A stretch of 64,000 nt of DNA from Xanthostigma xanthostigma. Lineage: Eukaryota; Arthropoda; Insecta; Raphidioptera; Raphidiidae. This document shows, piece by piece, positions 23,131 through 34,404 of this stretch (its first letter is position 1; the number at the start of each line of letters is the position of its first letter). A program made the translations under genes and the position numbers. The notes beneath the pieces were generated by a model, which was not told where the DNA came from, searched no databases, and was given only the letters and a program-made list of their open reading frames with translations. Location: positions 40,456,001 through 40,520,000 of the forward strand of contig OY754466.1 in assembly GCA_963575645.1 (NCBI GenBank), written 5' to 3'.

Positions 23131-23530
23131 ATAAATAAAATTATCGGCCAATTTTTCAGACAAATATATTAACAAAAAACATAAAAATGCATTAAAGTTT
23201 CGGTCTGGATTTGGAATTTTCAGAACTGATCTAAAAAATATAAAAATTAAGTAATAGATAGTTTTTAATTGGTTTAAAAAAAAATCGCTTTAAGTTATTA
23301 ATTATTTTTTCAAAATTTAATAATTATAAACTTAAAACTAATTTTTTAAAAACCAATTAGAAACTAACTATTAATTAATTTTTATATTTTTTATATCAGT
23401 TCCGAAGGAAGTCCAAATCCGGACCGAAACGGTAATGTATTAATTTTTATATTTTTTGTTTATAAGTATATTTGTCGATAATTTTATTTATTGAAGAGTT
23501 CTAATCAGACGTTAATCAAAGATTTGAAAT
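23131..23530. mobile_element. Palindromic Penelope-like relic
   Basis: Inverted arms run from ATAAAATTATCGGCC (left) to GTCGATAATTTTATTTATTG (right, ending about 23,493). Hammerhead-like motifs lie on opposite arms: minus strand 23,197-23,223 (CTGAAAA...CCGAAAC, core mutated) and plus strand 23,402-23,432 (CCGAAGG, GTCC/GGAC stem, CGAAACGG). The sequence GACGTTAATCAAAGATTTGAA follows to the right, as in related relics. No coding sequence. Confidence 0.5.
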
Positions 23531-24001
23531 ATTATATATTCATATTTTTATTACGCTCGTCGTGTCGTGGATATTATTATATTATATCTATTATTATGAT
23601 TATACAGTTCTAACAATATTACTTCTGTTATAAATTTGTGTCTAAATTCACGAACAGTCTCTGAAAGTAATAATATATTTTATCGCATATAACAGAGTCA
23701 AATGCGTGCTTATTGTGGCGCAGTCTTACGAAGGAACCACAATGCCTGTTGTATGGAATAATTTATGCGTATAACAAGTTACGTTTAATCTAAACAGACA
23801 ATGTTAATTGTAACAGTTAAGAAATTAAAATTATAAACTTATCCAGCTATTATGTACGTACCTACATTTCTTTAGTTCATGTTTTTGAAGTTGTTTACTT
23901 TGTACGGGTTATAAAATTCCTTCAGATTTCAGACCAGCAGTTTGTACCGTTCTTAATGAATTTCCGCCGTCCCTACATTTAAAATATGAACGTGTACATA
24001 T
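23531..24001. other. Non-coding spacer
   Basis: AT-rich, nothing recognised. Confidence 0.4.
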
Positions 24002-24533
24002 TAGTGATGTGCCGGATCCTTAAAAATGTATATCCGCGGATGCGAATCTGAATACGGATATTTGGTTTCAAGTTCCGCGGATACGGATACGGATCTTAAC
24101 TTTCTTAGAGTACGCGGCGGTAAATATTGCACATCGACCTTTGGAAAGAGACTATCTGTTACGGGAAAAAGTTGTTGACCTCTTTAAGAGTTAACTCTCA
24201 TAACAGATTGTCTCTTTCCAAAGATCGATGTGCAATATCTCATTATAAAGATAGTTGATTTAGTACTTTTGAGTTATGTACTATTAGTATAGTACTCACT
24301 ACGATAAATATTTGCAATATAAAGGTGCCAAAAACGATTTAAAAAAATAAAAAATAATCTGAATGGAATTTAACAGGTTTTCATTATTGCCGAATCACCT
24401 ATATATATAAAATTTCATCTATAAATTGAAAATTAATAAGGTAAAAGATCCGCCAAAAACTAACGGATAAGGATACGGATCTTTCTTCTCCCTCGGATAT
24501 CGGATACGGATACGGATATCCGGCACATCACTA
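24002..24533. mobile_element. hAT-type MITE (family C, copy 2, inverted)
   Basis: 532 bp, with ends TAGTGATGTGCCGGATCC and GGATATCCGGCACATCACTA. Internal sequence is the reverse complement of 7,829-8,348 with several small differences. Flanking 8-mers GTACATAT and ACACATAA match at five positions, so the target duplication is partly decayed. Non-coding. Confidence 0.8.
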
Positions 24534-24942
24534 ACACATAATATAATGTATAAGCTTATATATTTTGTTCCAATAAATGGCGCCTTGAGTCAGATTATAA
24601 TTTTCGCTCCCCAAAATTCCTTTTTTCATAAAATGTACTCAATGCCACGAATGTCGTATCGCTGGTCGCGCCATCCGGGGCTTACGCCCTTGACTAGCTC
24701 CTGTTGCCTGGTCCTAGCTATACGATGCTGTATACAGATAAAATAGTAGCTTATGTATCTCGTTTGTAATGAAAGAGTGTGCCATAGTGTTTACACGAGC
24801 GATTTCGTTAAGTCAGTCGAGTGATAATATCATTACAATAATAAATTTTTTAAGTTTGTTTTTAATAATTAATTTCTTCAGAATAATACATTTCTATTTC
24901 TAACAAATTAATATTTCCATTTAAAAAAATTGTTGTTGACAG
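24534..24942. other. Non-coding spacer
   Basis: A 66-codon frame at 24,546-24,746 has no recognisable motif. Otherwise AT-rich. Confidence 0.35.
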
Positions 24943-24944
24943 TA

Positions 24945-25558
24945 AAGGCCCCTTCACACGATGCTGAATTTCGAGCTCGCTTGCTTGCTTGAAGTCTTGC
25001 AGGCTGCCGTGAATGGTATCCTGCCTGGTGGTTGGTAGGGAGCGCTGCTAGTTTCGCTTCACACGCAGCTTGCTTGTTTGCTCGCTGTTTAGCTACGTTG
25101 ACAGTTATATTTAAAATTTAAATATGGATGTAATGGTTATGCAAGAAATAATTCGTCATTGATTTATTACTACTATGACTTTAATAATGATTGAAAAGCT
25201 TCGGGAGAGAAGAGAAAAATCAAAGCGAAAACTTATTTCTTGTCGAGTCCATTTACATTTTGATTTTACAACTTTTGATCCCATCGCTGTTCACTTGAAA
25301 CTTTTTTCAGACAACATCATATTTAACAAATGTCAGACGATATTACGTGATAAAATACGACTCCATAATTGGTCAAATTCTCAAACTAGGAGGCAGCGCT
25401 GCATGAAAAATAGCACTGAACCTATCGCCCAAATATAGCAAGATAGCGAGCAGCGGACCAATCAGTGACGTCACAATCCAGCAGCGTAGCGTGCAAAACT
25501 GCCCGCAAGACTTCAAGCAAACAAGCGAGCTCAAAATCCAGCATCATGTGATTCACTT
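24945..25558. mobile_element. TIR element with CACACGATGCTG ends
   Basis: Inverted termini of about 65 bp: the left contains CACACGATGCTGAA and GAGCTCGCTTGCTTGCTTGA, and the right their complement (CAAGCAAACAAGCGAGCTC, CCAGCATCATGTG). The outer bases AAGG and flanking TA resemble family A, suggesting related transposases. The interior has an 87-codon frame (25,175-25,438, +, starting with a basic RERREKSKRK stretch) that I cannot assign; it may be the degraded start of a transposon protein. Confidence 0.65.
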
Positions 25559-26479
25559 ATTAGGCATGTAAGTAGATATTTATTATTTTGGAAATTGGAT
25601 TGAAATCAGTCTAGAAACACACTGTGGATACAGTTAAGCGTTGTTATAATGAATTTGAAATTATATGAATATGTGGTGATTTCCATAAGTAATAAAACCG
25701 TAACAGAACATTAAAAGTTAACAAAATATGTTATATAAATCATATTGTTATAGTAGGAATATATAGCTATAATATTACGCATAAGGTAACAGCGCTAGTT
25801 CCTGACACGACTCACTTGTGAACGACCACTTTATTTATTGTTCACAGGAGAAACATTTACTTAATAAAACTCTATCGCTGACTGACTGCCAGACAAAACA
25901 TAGCCTAAACCGGTGGGTCTAGAAGCATAGAATTTTGCACAGGAGTTCCTTATATAACGTAGGAGAGCAGTAAGAAAGGATTTTTGAAAATTCATCCCCT
26001 AAAGAGATTAAATACTTGAATGAATGATTGAATAAATTAGGGGTTATAGCTTAATAACCCGTTATGCACGTCATCCTAGAATAAATAAATACTTAAATTT
26101 GTAAACAAAAAAGGTGGCTAATTTTAGATGATACAAAAAATTGCAGACGCTACAAATAATACTGCAACACGGTGGAGCCGAAGGTTCTACTACTGTTTCA
26201 CAGCAAAATCGCGGGTAGCGGCTAGTGATATATAAATTTCTCAAAAGAATAGGAGGATTAACTATCACGAAGTGAAAAATCATCAAATTTAAAGCTCATA
26301 CCTATAAATAGTCATAAAACATTTCCAATTAAACATTTTTTCGGGAAATACCTTATATGATAAAGTGCCTGTGCCTCGCTGCACCACTTCAAAGCTGATC
26401 TGATATAAACACCAAAAATGTTGTCAATTTTCTTTCGCAATTTTATTATCACAGCTTAAAAGATTTTCATCTCAGATAA
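25559..26479. other. Spacer containing one copy of the 33-42-kb tandem unit
   Basis: About 25,880-26,060 contains AACCGGTGGGTCTAGAAGCAT, TTTTGCACAGGAGTTCC and TTTTTGAAAATTCATCCCCTAA, the same phrases as the roughly 130-bp units at 33-42 kb. The rest is unassigned. Confidence 0.5.
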
Positions 26480-28587
26480 ATAAAATTATCGACCATTTTT
26501 TTCAGACTGTATATTGACAAAAAATTATAATTAAATAGATTTGAAATTAACATCTCAGCTTTCAAATCAGCTACTGAAAGTCAAGCTATATTTTTTTGAC
26601 TCGAAGATACGACGATTTGAAAAAAACATCGTGTCATATTTGACTGGGTTATATTCTTGAATAAAATTAACGATTCTCCCATTGCGTGCGATTCGGAAAA
26701 TTATCAGTGCTTTCGAAAACATTTTTTTTGTTTTTAAAAGCGTTTTGTTAAGTTCACATAAGAGAAATGAAAACAAAGCGAGAAAAAGTATAATCAAAGC
26801 GAGCGGTATAACGTGTTTGACGTGTGAAAGTTTTTTTTTTCAAATCGAGTCACAAAATCGTAACTCAACTTTCAGCCATAAAATGTAAATAAAAAAAAAA
26901 CGCAAATGCACTCCGGGAGTGCCGGCAGAAGTGAAAACTTGAATATTAACGTCTATGTTAAACGACCAAAGCGCAGAAAAGTTTGAACTAATAACTTCCA
27001 AGAAATTCCGTCTGATGTCGCCAAAACACAACTTATAGTGTAGTTAAAAACCATTCGATTGCATAGACAAGTCCCAAAAAATATACGGAACTATATTTTC
27101 TATCACCAAAATTTATATTTGTCATCAAGTTGTATCACCTAATAAATAGATCTATCGCCACGAAATATTTTCGTTCTCAGATAAACAAAAATTGTTCCCA
27201 GGTATGAATTATCAAATTAATGTTAATATATGTGTAAAATAAGAGATCGATAACCAAAAAAATTATATTGCATTACATGAATATAAACTTCGTTCTTATA
27301 ATAACAGTTTTGTTACTTAAATAATAGCTCTGTGCTCAGAATGGTAGATCTGTCACCAAATAAATCGATTATCGATCCCTGACTGCGACTCCTTTTTATT
27401 TGATATTTTGTCACCAATACAGTAGTAACATTTTATTTCGTTCAGATATTAAATTAATAGTATTCGTTACCAATTTAATACATCAATTTATAATTTTAAT
27501 GAAAAAATGATCAAAGGGGCGGAGACAAATTGGCGCGCTTTAAAAATTGACCAATCCGGCCTCAACGATGGGTAGTAGGTAACTAGGTTCGATCACACGA
27601 TCACCAGAAGCAAAAAATGTGCTTATCGGCCAGAAAAGAAAAAGGGGGCGCCCTTCGAAATCCAAACCAGCGCTGATTATTCAGTGATTATTGTTTTTTA
27701 AGAATAAATATTGATTATTTTGACTTTAATTGTTTTATTTACTACTCTGCTAAAAATTTTATTTAAATATAATTTATACTACCAGTGGAAATTTAGAACC
27801 TTGGGAGTCTAGTTAAGTAGCAGAATCTTTTGGTTGAAACGATGATGACAACCCTAATTTTTTATTTGAACTTAATGCAATTTTCTAGTAACATAATATG
27901 ATTTATTGGTGATCTCTTTAAATTAGTTTGCTTAAATACTTATTAGGACACACCTATTATAATACATACAAAAACATTTATTTGGTACTAGACCTTATAT
28001 CTCAGGATTTTAGGTGATTTATTGTGGAACTGATTTTGCATTGTTTGGTGACTACATTTTGGTGACAGATCTACTATTTTGAGGACAAACCCTATTATTT
28101 AAGAAACACAAAACTAATTAAATTGGTGATAGCTTAAATGATACCCAAAAATATATACCTTGCACATTAATACAATGGATTTCATTTAAGGCATGTCACA
28201 AAAGTTTTCGTCGTACGAATTTGGTCTTACGAATTTTTGATCAGGTCACGTGTCCCTGACGCGAGTTTAACATTTTTTACCCATTACAAAAAAAGTGTAC
28301 AACGCCGCTAAAGAAGTTTTCACTTCAACAAATGTATTATAAGTAATCGACCACAGGTGTGTGGTGCGCAATCGTTGCCTGTACCCTGCACGTTCATTAT
28401 AAAATAGTTATGGCACACACACAGTCATAAGCATAACACATACACGTGCATATTATTAGAGTTTATTTGTGTGTGTAGTTGGTGCAAACAGCAAATCAAA
28501 TGGCTCACCGCTATGGTTTTTACATTACAGTAGCGGATATATTTTTGAAGTGAAATTTCAATAGGACGTGTAGGGTTTTATTTAAAC
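26480..28587. other. AT-rich stretch with dispersed CACCAA phrases
   Basis: Near 26,484 there is one isolated Penelope-relic arm end (AATAAAATTATCGACCA..TATTGACAAAAA). From about 27,090 to 27,480 phrases such as ATCACCAAAATTT and CACCAAATAAATCGAT recur. From about 27,900 to 28,140 the complementary phrases (TTTTGGTGACAGATCTA, AAATTGGTGATAG) appear. The region may be one old inverted element around a GC-richer core at 27,520-27,660. No gene recognised. Confidence 0.3.
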
Positions 28588-28953
28588 ACTAGCGGTCCCG
28601 CCCGGGTGCAAAAGAACGAATGGGGGGGGGGGTATATGAGTGCACAAATTTATCTTAGTTTACCAAGATGAATGTTGTGTCCAAATTTCATGATGATCGG
28701 AGTTACCGTTCAAAAGTTTTTGTCGGACGGACAAATTTTGTGTTACATTTTTCATTGATGCCCCATTCCTATTAGTCGTAGCGTGATATTATATAGCCTA
28801 TATCCTTCCTCGATAAATGGGCTATCCAACAAAAAAATAATTTTCAATTCGATCCAGTAGTTCCTGAGATTAGCGCGTTCAACCAAACAAACAAACAAAT
28901 AAACAAACACAAACATACAAACAAACTCTTCAGCTTTATATATTAGTACAGAT
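28588..28953 (+). repeat. RTE-like retroelement 3' fragment
   Basis: Starts CACTAGCGGTCCCGCCCGGG. It ends in AGTAGTTCCTGAGATTAGCG, a run of CAAA/CAAACA units, and CTTTATATATTAGTA. This order is familiar from 3' parts of RTE-type LINEs and their SINEs in arthropod genomes. No reading frame. A related piece starts at 60,051. Confidence 0.5.
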
Positions 28954-29106
28954 ATAATATTTTATAGAATTGACAATTACATCTAAAAATTAGTCAAGTA
29001 TTTTTTTCTTGTTCTTATTTTTTCATAATGTTTTTTATTCTTAGTAACTAAAAAACCGCATTCGTCGCCTAATGCTGTTCACAACATTAATATTGTAGTT
29101 AATCAA

Positions 29107-29561
29107 TTTAAATCTGACCGGAACGTCAATGTATTAATTATTATTTTTGTTAAGAGTATTCGTCCCTGCAAATACCCCCTGCACCCTTCATCTCAAATCT
29201 TTTCCCCTCGCCTAAAAACGGTTCGCGCTCTCCCGACGCTATTTTTAAAGCTAGAGAATCAGACTACAGATCCTTCAGGCGAATTTTTTGAAAAAAAAAT
29301 CTTGAAAAAACTTACAACCTTTTGAAAAAAATAATAAGTTATGTAATATTTCACACGCCTGAAGGATCTGTAGTCTGATTCTTTGTCTTTCATTTGGCGT
29401 TTACCAGAACCCTCTAGTTTTAAAAATAGCGTCGGGAGAGCGCGAACCGTTTTTAGGCGAGGGAAAAAGATTTGAGATGAAGGGTGCAGGGGGTATTTGC
29501 AGGGACGAATACTCTTAATATATTTGTCTGAAAAACTGGTCGATAATTTTATTTATTGATT
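29107..29561 (+). mobile_element. Single Penelope-like relic arm split by a TTAA-flanked MITE
   Basis: Outer parts AATCTGACCGGAACGTCAATG and TATATTTGTCTGAAAAACTG..GTCGATAATTTTATTTATTG match the right arm of the 23.1-23.5-kb relic. The hammerhead-like core is lost (only the GGAACGTC half remains). The MITE at 29,154-29,514 interrupts it. Confidence 0.5.
29150..29518. mobile_element. TTAA-flanked MITE (piggyBac-like target site) with long arms
   Basis: The body 29,154-29,514 (361 bp) has arms of roughly 130-150 bp starting GAGTATTCGTCCCTGCAAAT on both sides, nearly identical through the GCGCTCTCCCGACGCTATTT stretch. TTAA lies on each side (29,150-29,153; 29,515-29,518). The relic arm at 23.45 kb shows the corresponding unoccupied site. 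TTAA duplication is the piggyBac rule; the terminal bases are not the usual CCC, so the class is tentative. A decayed fragment recurs at about 44,322-44,362. Confidence 0.65.
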
Positions 29562-29723
29562 AATCAATTTAAGTTAGGTATTAACTCAAGAATTATACAA
29601 ATTTATATCTACTTTACTTCGTGATTTATAAAGATAAAACTACAACGTGAAGCTTTTTATATTAAGGGAGGGCCCCATCCGATGAATTTGCCACGGGCCT
29701 CAGGTGGTGTAGTTACGCCACTG
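29562..29723 (-). repeat. CAGTGGCGTAACTA-family element end
   Basis: In reverse orientation this matches 42,664-42,850: CCACTG end, GCCACGGGCCTCAGGTGGT, CATCCGATGAATTTGCCACG, ACTTCGTGATTTATAAA. It is one half of a TIR element whose other end is not seen here. Confidence 0.55.
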
Positions 29724-30140
29724 GCTCTTGGACTATTATTTTCAAGCCCACCCAGTCATTATTATCCACAGCTGTACATAAATAGTGCAAAGTGTTCTCA
29801 TGGTGATAATGATCAATTTAGTGCCTACATAAAGCTGCTAAACAACACAGGCACCAGTGCATGTATTATGCGTGGCTGGCTATATTATAATATAACATTG
29901 GTTTATTCTACATATGGCGTTTAGTATAATATTCTCTATGCATACATTTGTAGACCTGGCTGATAAGAATTGCTATAACAGTTTAAGTTTTAATTGCTAG
30001 TGGCTTGTCGGTTGCCTGATTGTTGATTATTATTTTACATAAGAGTGAATGATCGCTGATTATGTAACCTGCACACCATGACGCAGGGGGTAGATAACAT
30101 AAAATACAGTTTTATATATATTAACAAATTTTAAAATATA
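29724..30140. other. Non-coding spacer
   Basis: No recognised feature. Confidence 0.35.
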
Positions 30141-30743
30141 AGGGTGTTTTTTTTTATTTCTTTTCTATTGGCTAATGTTTCAGCATTGAACCTAAAAAAA
30201 ATTCCCCCAAAATTTTACCTTCCTAGATCAAACCTGTGAACGGCGCAAGCCGAGTTTGTTTCCCATTTAATGAACATGGGAAAAAGGATGTTTTTACTGA
30301 AACATGGATACATACCTAGATAGAAATTTATGATAGCAGAATTTTGTAGAGAATTAAATTTTCCACAAAAAAGGTCCTTAGTACTAAATACGTGAATTCA
30401 TTATTTTCAAAGATATGTTCGTTTAAACATTATTTAACTAAATGAAATGCGATTTGTATGAGAATGTTTAAACGAACATATCTTTGAAAATAATGAATTC
30501 ACGGATTTAGTACTAAGGGCCTTTTGTGTGGAAAATTTAATTCTCTACCAAATTCTGCTATCAAAAATTTCTATCCAGCTATCCATGTTTCAGTAAAAAC
30601 GTCTTTTTTCCCATGTTCATTAAATGAGAAACAAGCTTGGTTTGCGCTGTTCATAGGTTTGATCTAGGAAGTTGAAATATTGGAAAGAAAATTTTTAGAT
30701 TCCGTGTTAAAACATAAGCCAATAGCACCGAAAAAAACACCCT
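30141..30743. mobile_element. 603-bp palindromic element (family K)
   Basis: An inverted repeat with arms of about 280 bp, ends AGGGTGTTTTTTTTT / AAAAACACCCT, and a short centre near 30,430-30,460. Conserved strings on both arms include GAATTCATTATTTTCAAAGA, CCATGTTCATTAAATG and GGTTTGATCTAGGAAG-like. No reading frame. A second copy (50,390-51,159), of which one arm survives, is split by another element. Confidence 0.65.
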
Positions 30744-30941
30744 AATAAGTATTCTAGAATCTACATATATTTTTATTCGAATACTAAAACGTCTGTTTCA
30801 ATTTCATTTTTGAGTAATACATAATCTGTCATTATACCAGTCTATCTTTTCCTGTTTACAGGCTAGAAGCAGACAACAACAGGACTTCATTTGGGTACAA
30901 AACCTTAAATGGAAGAAAAGAATGTCCTATTTAAATAAGTA
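30744..30941. other. Short spacer
   Basis: No feature seen. Confidence 0.3.
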
Positions 30942-32700
30942 AAGGCTGCTGCACACGAGGCTGGTTTTGCCGCTGGAATCAGTGCTGGGACGTATGCTGG
31001 CTGGCGCGCTGATCGCAGGGATGGAAACGACGTCATTGCGAGCTCGAGTGCGTGGTTACAAGCTGGATTTAAAAATTTTAAAAATTAGAACCATCTTCAA
31101 AACGCATCTTGTGAAGCCTACACATAAAAACCATCACGAAGTTCAGCGACACAGCACGCGCTTGGAACCTAACAGTGAAAATCCACAACGAAACTATAGC
31201 GACAAAAATTAGAAAAAAAAATAAAAATTGCATTTAAAGACCTTTTTCGGAACATTTTAAAAATTGAAATAGAGACATATTTTATTTATAATAATCGCTG
31301 ATATAGAAACACATGTTCGACGTAATACACAAAAAGGTTATTATCCCCGTCATATTACCTTAAAATAAGAACTATATCAGTGAAAGATAATCTCAAAATG
31401 TTATCTGCTTCCATTAAATTCAACGCAAGGCTGCGAAACACGCAATACAATAAAATTAAATAAATAATTATTGTATTACACTACAGAGAATTAAAACGTG
31501 GGTACTTATAACGTGAGTAGACTAACAGTGTCCCTTAAACTCTATGTTTATAAGGGTTGCATATTATGATTGTATAAAAACGTATGATACAGAACTAACA
31601 TATCCAAATATGTGGGCTTTCACGGCCGGTGCTGTTCCAAATCTTCTTGACTTCCGGGCTTGAAAGCCGTTGTCTATTGCTATTTCTATTTGACGTTTGA
31701 TTTACAACTGCGGTAGACAATATCAACTGATTCTGACTCTTTAATTTCACTTGCCAATGAGTGAATTAAGGAAACTGGTTGCGAGACCTTAGTCCTACCG
31801 TTGCTTAGGGAGCAGCTCTTGTGGTTTGCTCAAGATGTTCACAGGTGGTGGTATGCCCGTGGATATGTTTATTTTAGGCTTAACTCACACGTACCACTTT
31901 CCGACCACAAACAAGTGGTCCTATACTACGACCGAGCAGAGAACACTAGCACGTTCGAGCATAAAAGGAGATGAAACAGCGGTCGTCGACACACTTACCT
32001 GTGAAGCGCCTAGAAGGACACTTCTCCCGCTACCACATCGCCTTTGATAATAGATATGTTCCAAGCAGCCAGCAAACGGTAACGAAACCGTTACCTGCAT
32101 GCGCAGTAGTTAATACGCAGCTATTTGTATCGGTTTTGGAACTCGTTTTAGCTACCTGAACAGTTCATCGCAATGATCGTACGAGTGTGTTTATGTCTAA
32201 TAGGTATCTATTTATTTTTGTTGTTCTAGGTTTCAACTTTAGTCATCAGCGGAATTCTACCAGAGCTCATCACTGTTGTCTTAAAGTCGCTGTAAACACT
32301 GCTGGGATTTCTGCTGGCCAGCAGGCTGGCGACGAGGCTGGAAATGACGTCACTGCGGGCTCGCCTGCTAGCTCATAAGATGGATTTTAAAATTAGAACA
32401 GGCACTATTTTTCTTGCTGAGCAAGAATCAATCAGGAAACAGTATTTTGTCACGTGGACGACTTGAACAAACGCCCACAAACAAACACTGTACCATAGTG
32501 TGTGCTCTGTTCTGCAGATACAATAAACGTCCACTTTTGTTACCGTTCTATTAATGCGCGCGCACCGAACCTACCTATACAGAGCAAGCTTGAAAAGACG
32601 TCTCGTATGAAGCGAGCACATAATAGCAATCAAGAAAACCAGCGCTAGAAAATTAGTAGTGAAATCTAGCGGCAAATCTAGCTTCGTGTGCAGTGGCCTT
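30942..32700. mobile_element. TIR element family A, copy 2, with nested relics
   Basis: Ends AAGGCTGCTGCACACGAGGC (30,942) and CGTGTGCAGTGGCCTT (32,700), TA on both sides. The sequence just inside the left end (CTGGCTGGCGCGCTGATCG..AAACGACGTCATTGCGAGCTCG) is echoed in direct orientation near 32,310-32,380 (GCTGGCCAGCAGGCTGGCGA..GACGTCACTGCGGGCTCG). The copy is thus internally duplicated or composite. A Penelope-like relic (31,622-32,060) and part of a small foldback element (about 32,055-32,160) lie inside. Confidence 0.65.
31622..32060. mobile_element. Inverted Penelope-like relic, second long-stem copy
   Basis: The left edge GCTTTCACGGCCGGTG..TTCCAAATCTTCTTG, then TTTGACGTTTGATTTACAAC..GCGGTAGACAATATCAAC (31,692-31,727; hammerhead-like on the minus strand, core degenerate). 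The right arm holds CTTACCTGTGAAGCGCCTAG and ACATCGCCTTTGATAATAG. It is homologous to 13,571-13,950. Open frames here are broken fragments. Confidence 0.45.
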
Positions 32701-33159
32701 TAATCATCAGCGCAGCCAGAGCTCAGCACTATCGTTGTCTTATGCCCGAACCTGACTGAATAACAAATAATCAAAGAATACTAGACGATCGCAGCATCAT
32801 ACAAACTAAACACCATATATTTATGTATTTAATCCTTATTCAAGTTTTCTGCTTTTGTATACAGTTTACTATTATTATATTTATTATTTATGAATTCTTT
32901 TGTTTGTAATAATTATATTGTTGATATGTTATTCTAAATCAAAACACTATTAATAAAAACTGTACTATAGTAAATCTCCGTTTTTGAACCAACCGTCACA
33001 CCATTACTGTTTGGGAATAAAAGTTGATCAATAAAATTTCGTAATTAAAGTACTTTATTAGTATCAAGCCCATCCATTGCGCTGTATCACTTACCGTTTC
33101 GAAGATAGAAATGAAACACGACAGCAGCAAGAGTAGTGGCCATAGACATACAAGATTAG
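32701..33159. other. Non-coding spacer
   Basis: Nothing recognised. Confidence 0.35.
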
Positions 33160-34054
33160 TGGCTGTGCGTTGGCCATTAGTCAGTAAGTATTAAAGTAGA
33201 TTAGCCCCATAAGTGGATGTATTTTCAAAAAATCTTTTCTTAGTGCTCACCTACGTTATATAAAATCTTGTGCCAAATTTCATGCTACTAGATCCACCTG
33301 TTTATGATGTGCGTTGTACGGTCAATTCACTGCAGAGTTTTAACTAAGTATATTAACCTCCTTTGGAGCTGAATTTTCAAAAATCCATTCTTAGTGTTCA
33401 CTTACGCCATATAGGGGACTTCTGTGCAAAATTTCATGCTTCTAGACCCACCGGTTTAGACTGTGCGCGTTGTACGGTCAGTCAATGTTAGAGTTCTAAA
33501 CTTCTAAGTATATAAATCCCCTTATAAATTACATGTATATTTAGACCCATAGGGGCCCCATTATTCTAATGTGCCCGCAGGACCTCCAATAGGTTAAAGG
33601 CGACCCTGTCAATACGGCCCGCGACCAGAATCTATTCTGAAAATAACTACCTCAAATATGACTCCTGACATCAATGAGCTTATCAGACCGATTTAGACTG
33701 TCGTTGTAACGGTCTATCAATGTTAGAGTTTCAAGTAAGTAGATTTACCCCCTTAGGGGTTTAATTTTCAAAAATCCTTCTTAAGTACACATCCACGTTA
33801 TATAAGGAACTCGTGTGCAAAATTTCATTGCTGTAGACCTACCGGTTTAGCCTGTGCGTTGTCTGTCAGCCTTTCGAGGGACTTTTTTTATTAAGAAAAA
33901 GTGAAAAAATGTGTAAAAATCGATAAAACGTTAATATCAAAAATTTGCTATCCGGCACCCAGAAACAGTTAAGAGGTGTTTATAGCGAATAAAACAAGAC
34001 GTCAGACTGTTATCTAATTAATTACATTTTTAAAATTTTAACCCCTTCCACAGT

Positions 34055-34404
34055 CAGGGCCGGACTAACCCACTTTGGCCTTTTTCAAATCTGAAAAATA
34101 GTTGAAAAAAAATACATTCAAATAATATGTCTTTTTTTGAGTGTATCAAAAGAATTCTAAATTATAGGAAAAAATAGTTTTTAATAAAAAGAAACAAAAG
34201 TACACATTTTCTTTAGATTTTAGAATATTCATATAAAAAGCAATACATTTTTGTTTATTTGTTTATTACACACAGTTGTCCAACAGAAAATTCAACTATC
34301 TTGTTTACAAATCTGTTCAAAATAGACAGTTTGACCGAGTTCTTTCTATAAAAACCGGGCCCTAGACATTTGTCTCATTTGGTCTATACAATAATCCGGC
34401 CCTG
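34055..34404 (+). mobile_element. hAT-type MITE inside the composite unit (forward copy 1)
   Basis: Ends CAGGGCCGGACTAACCC and AATAATCCGGCCCTG. The 7-mer CCACAGT abuts both ends. Three further copies at the same relative position (38,006-38,350 forward; 38,532-38,875 and 40,668-40,989 reverse) share these flanks. The insertion therefore happened once, and the host unit was copied afterwards. Confidence 0.75.

Noticed and set aside
31826-32047. Frame with SHTYHFPTTNKW-like residues
   Set aside because: It resembles the frame at 13.6 kb because both derive from the same inverted relic. There is no intact domain; noted under that element rather than as a gene.
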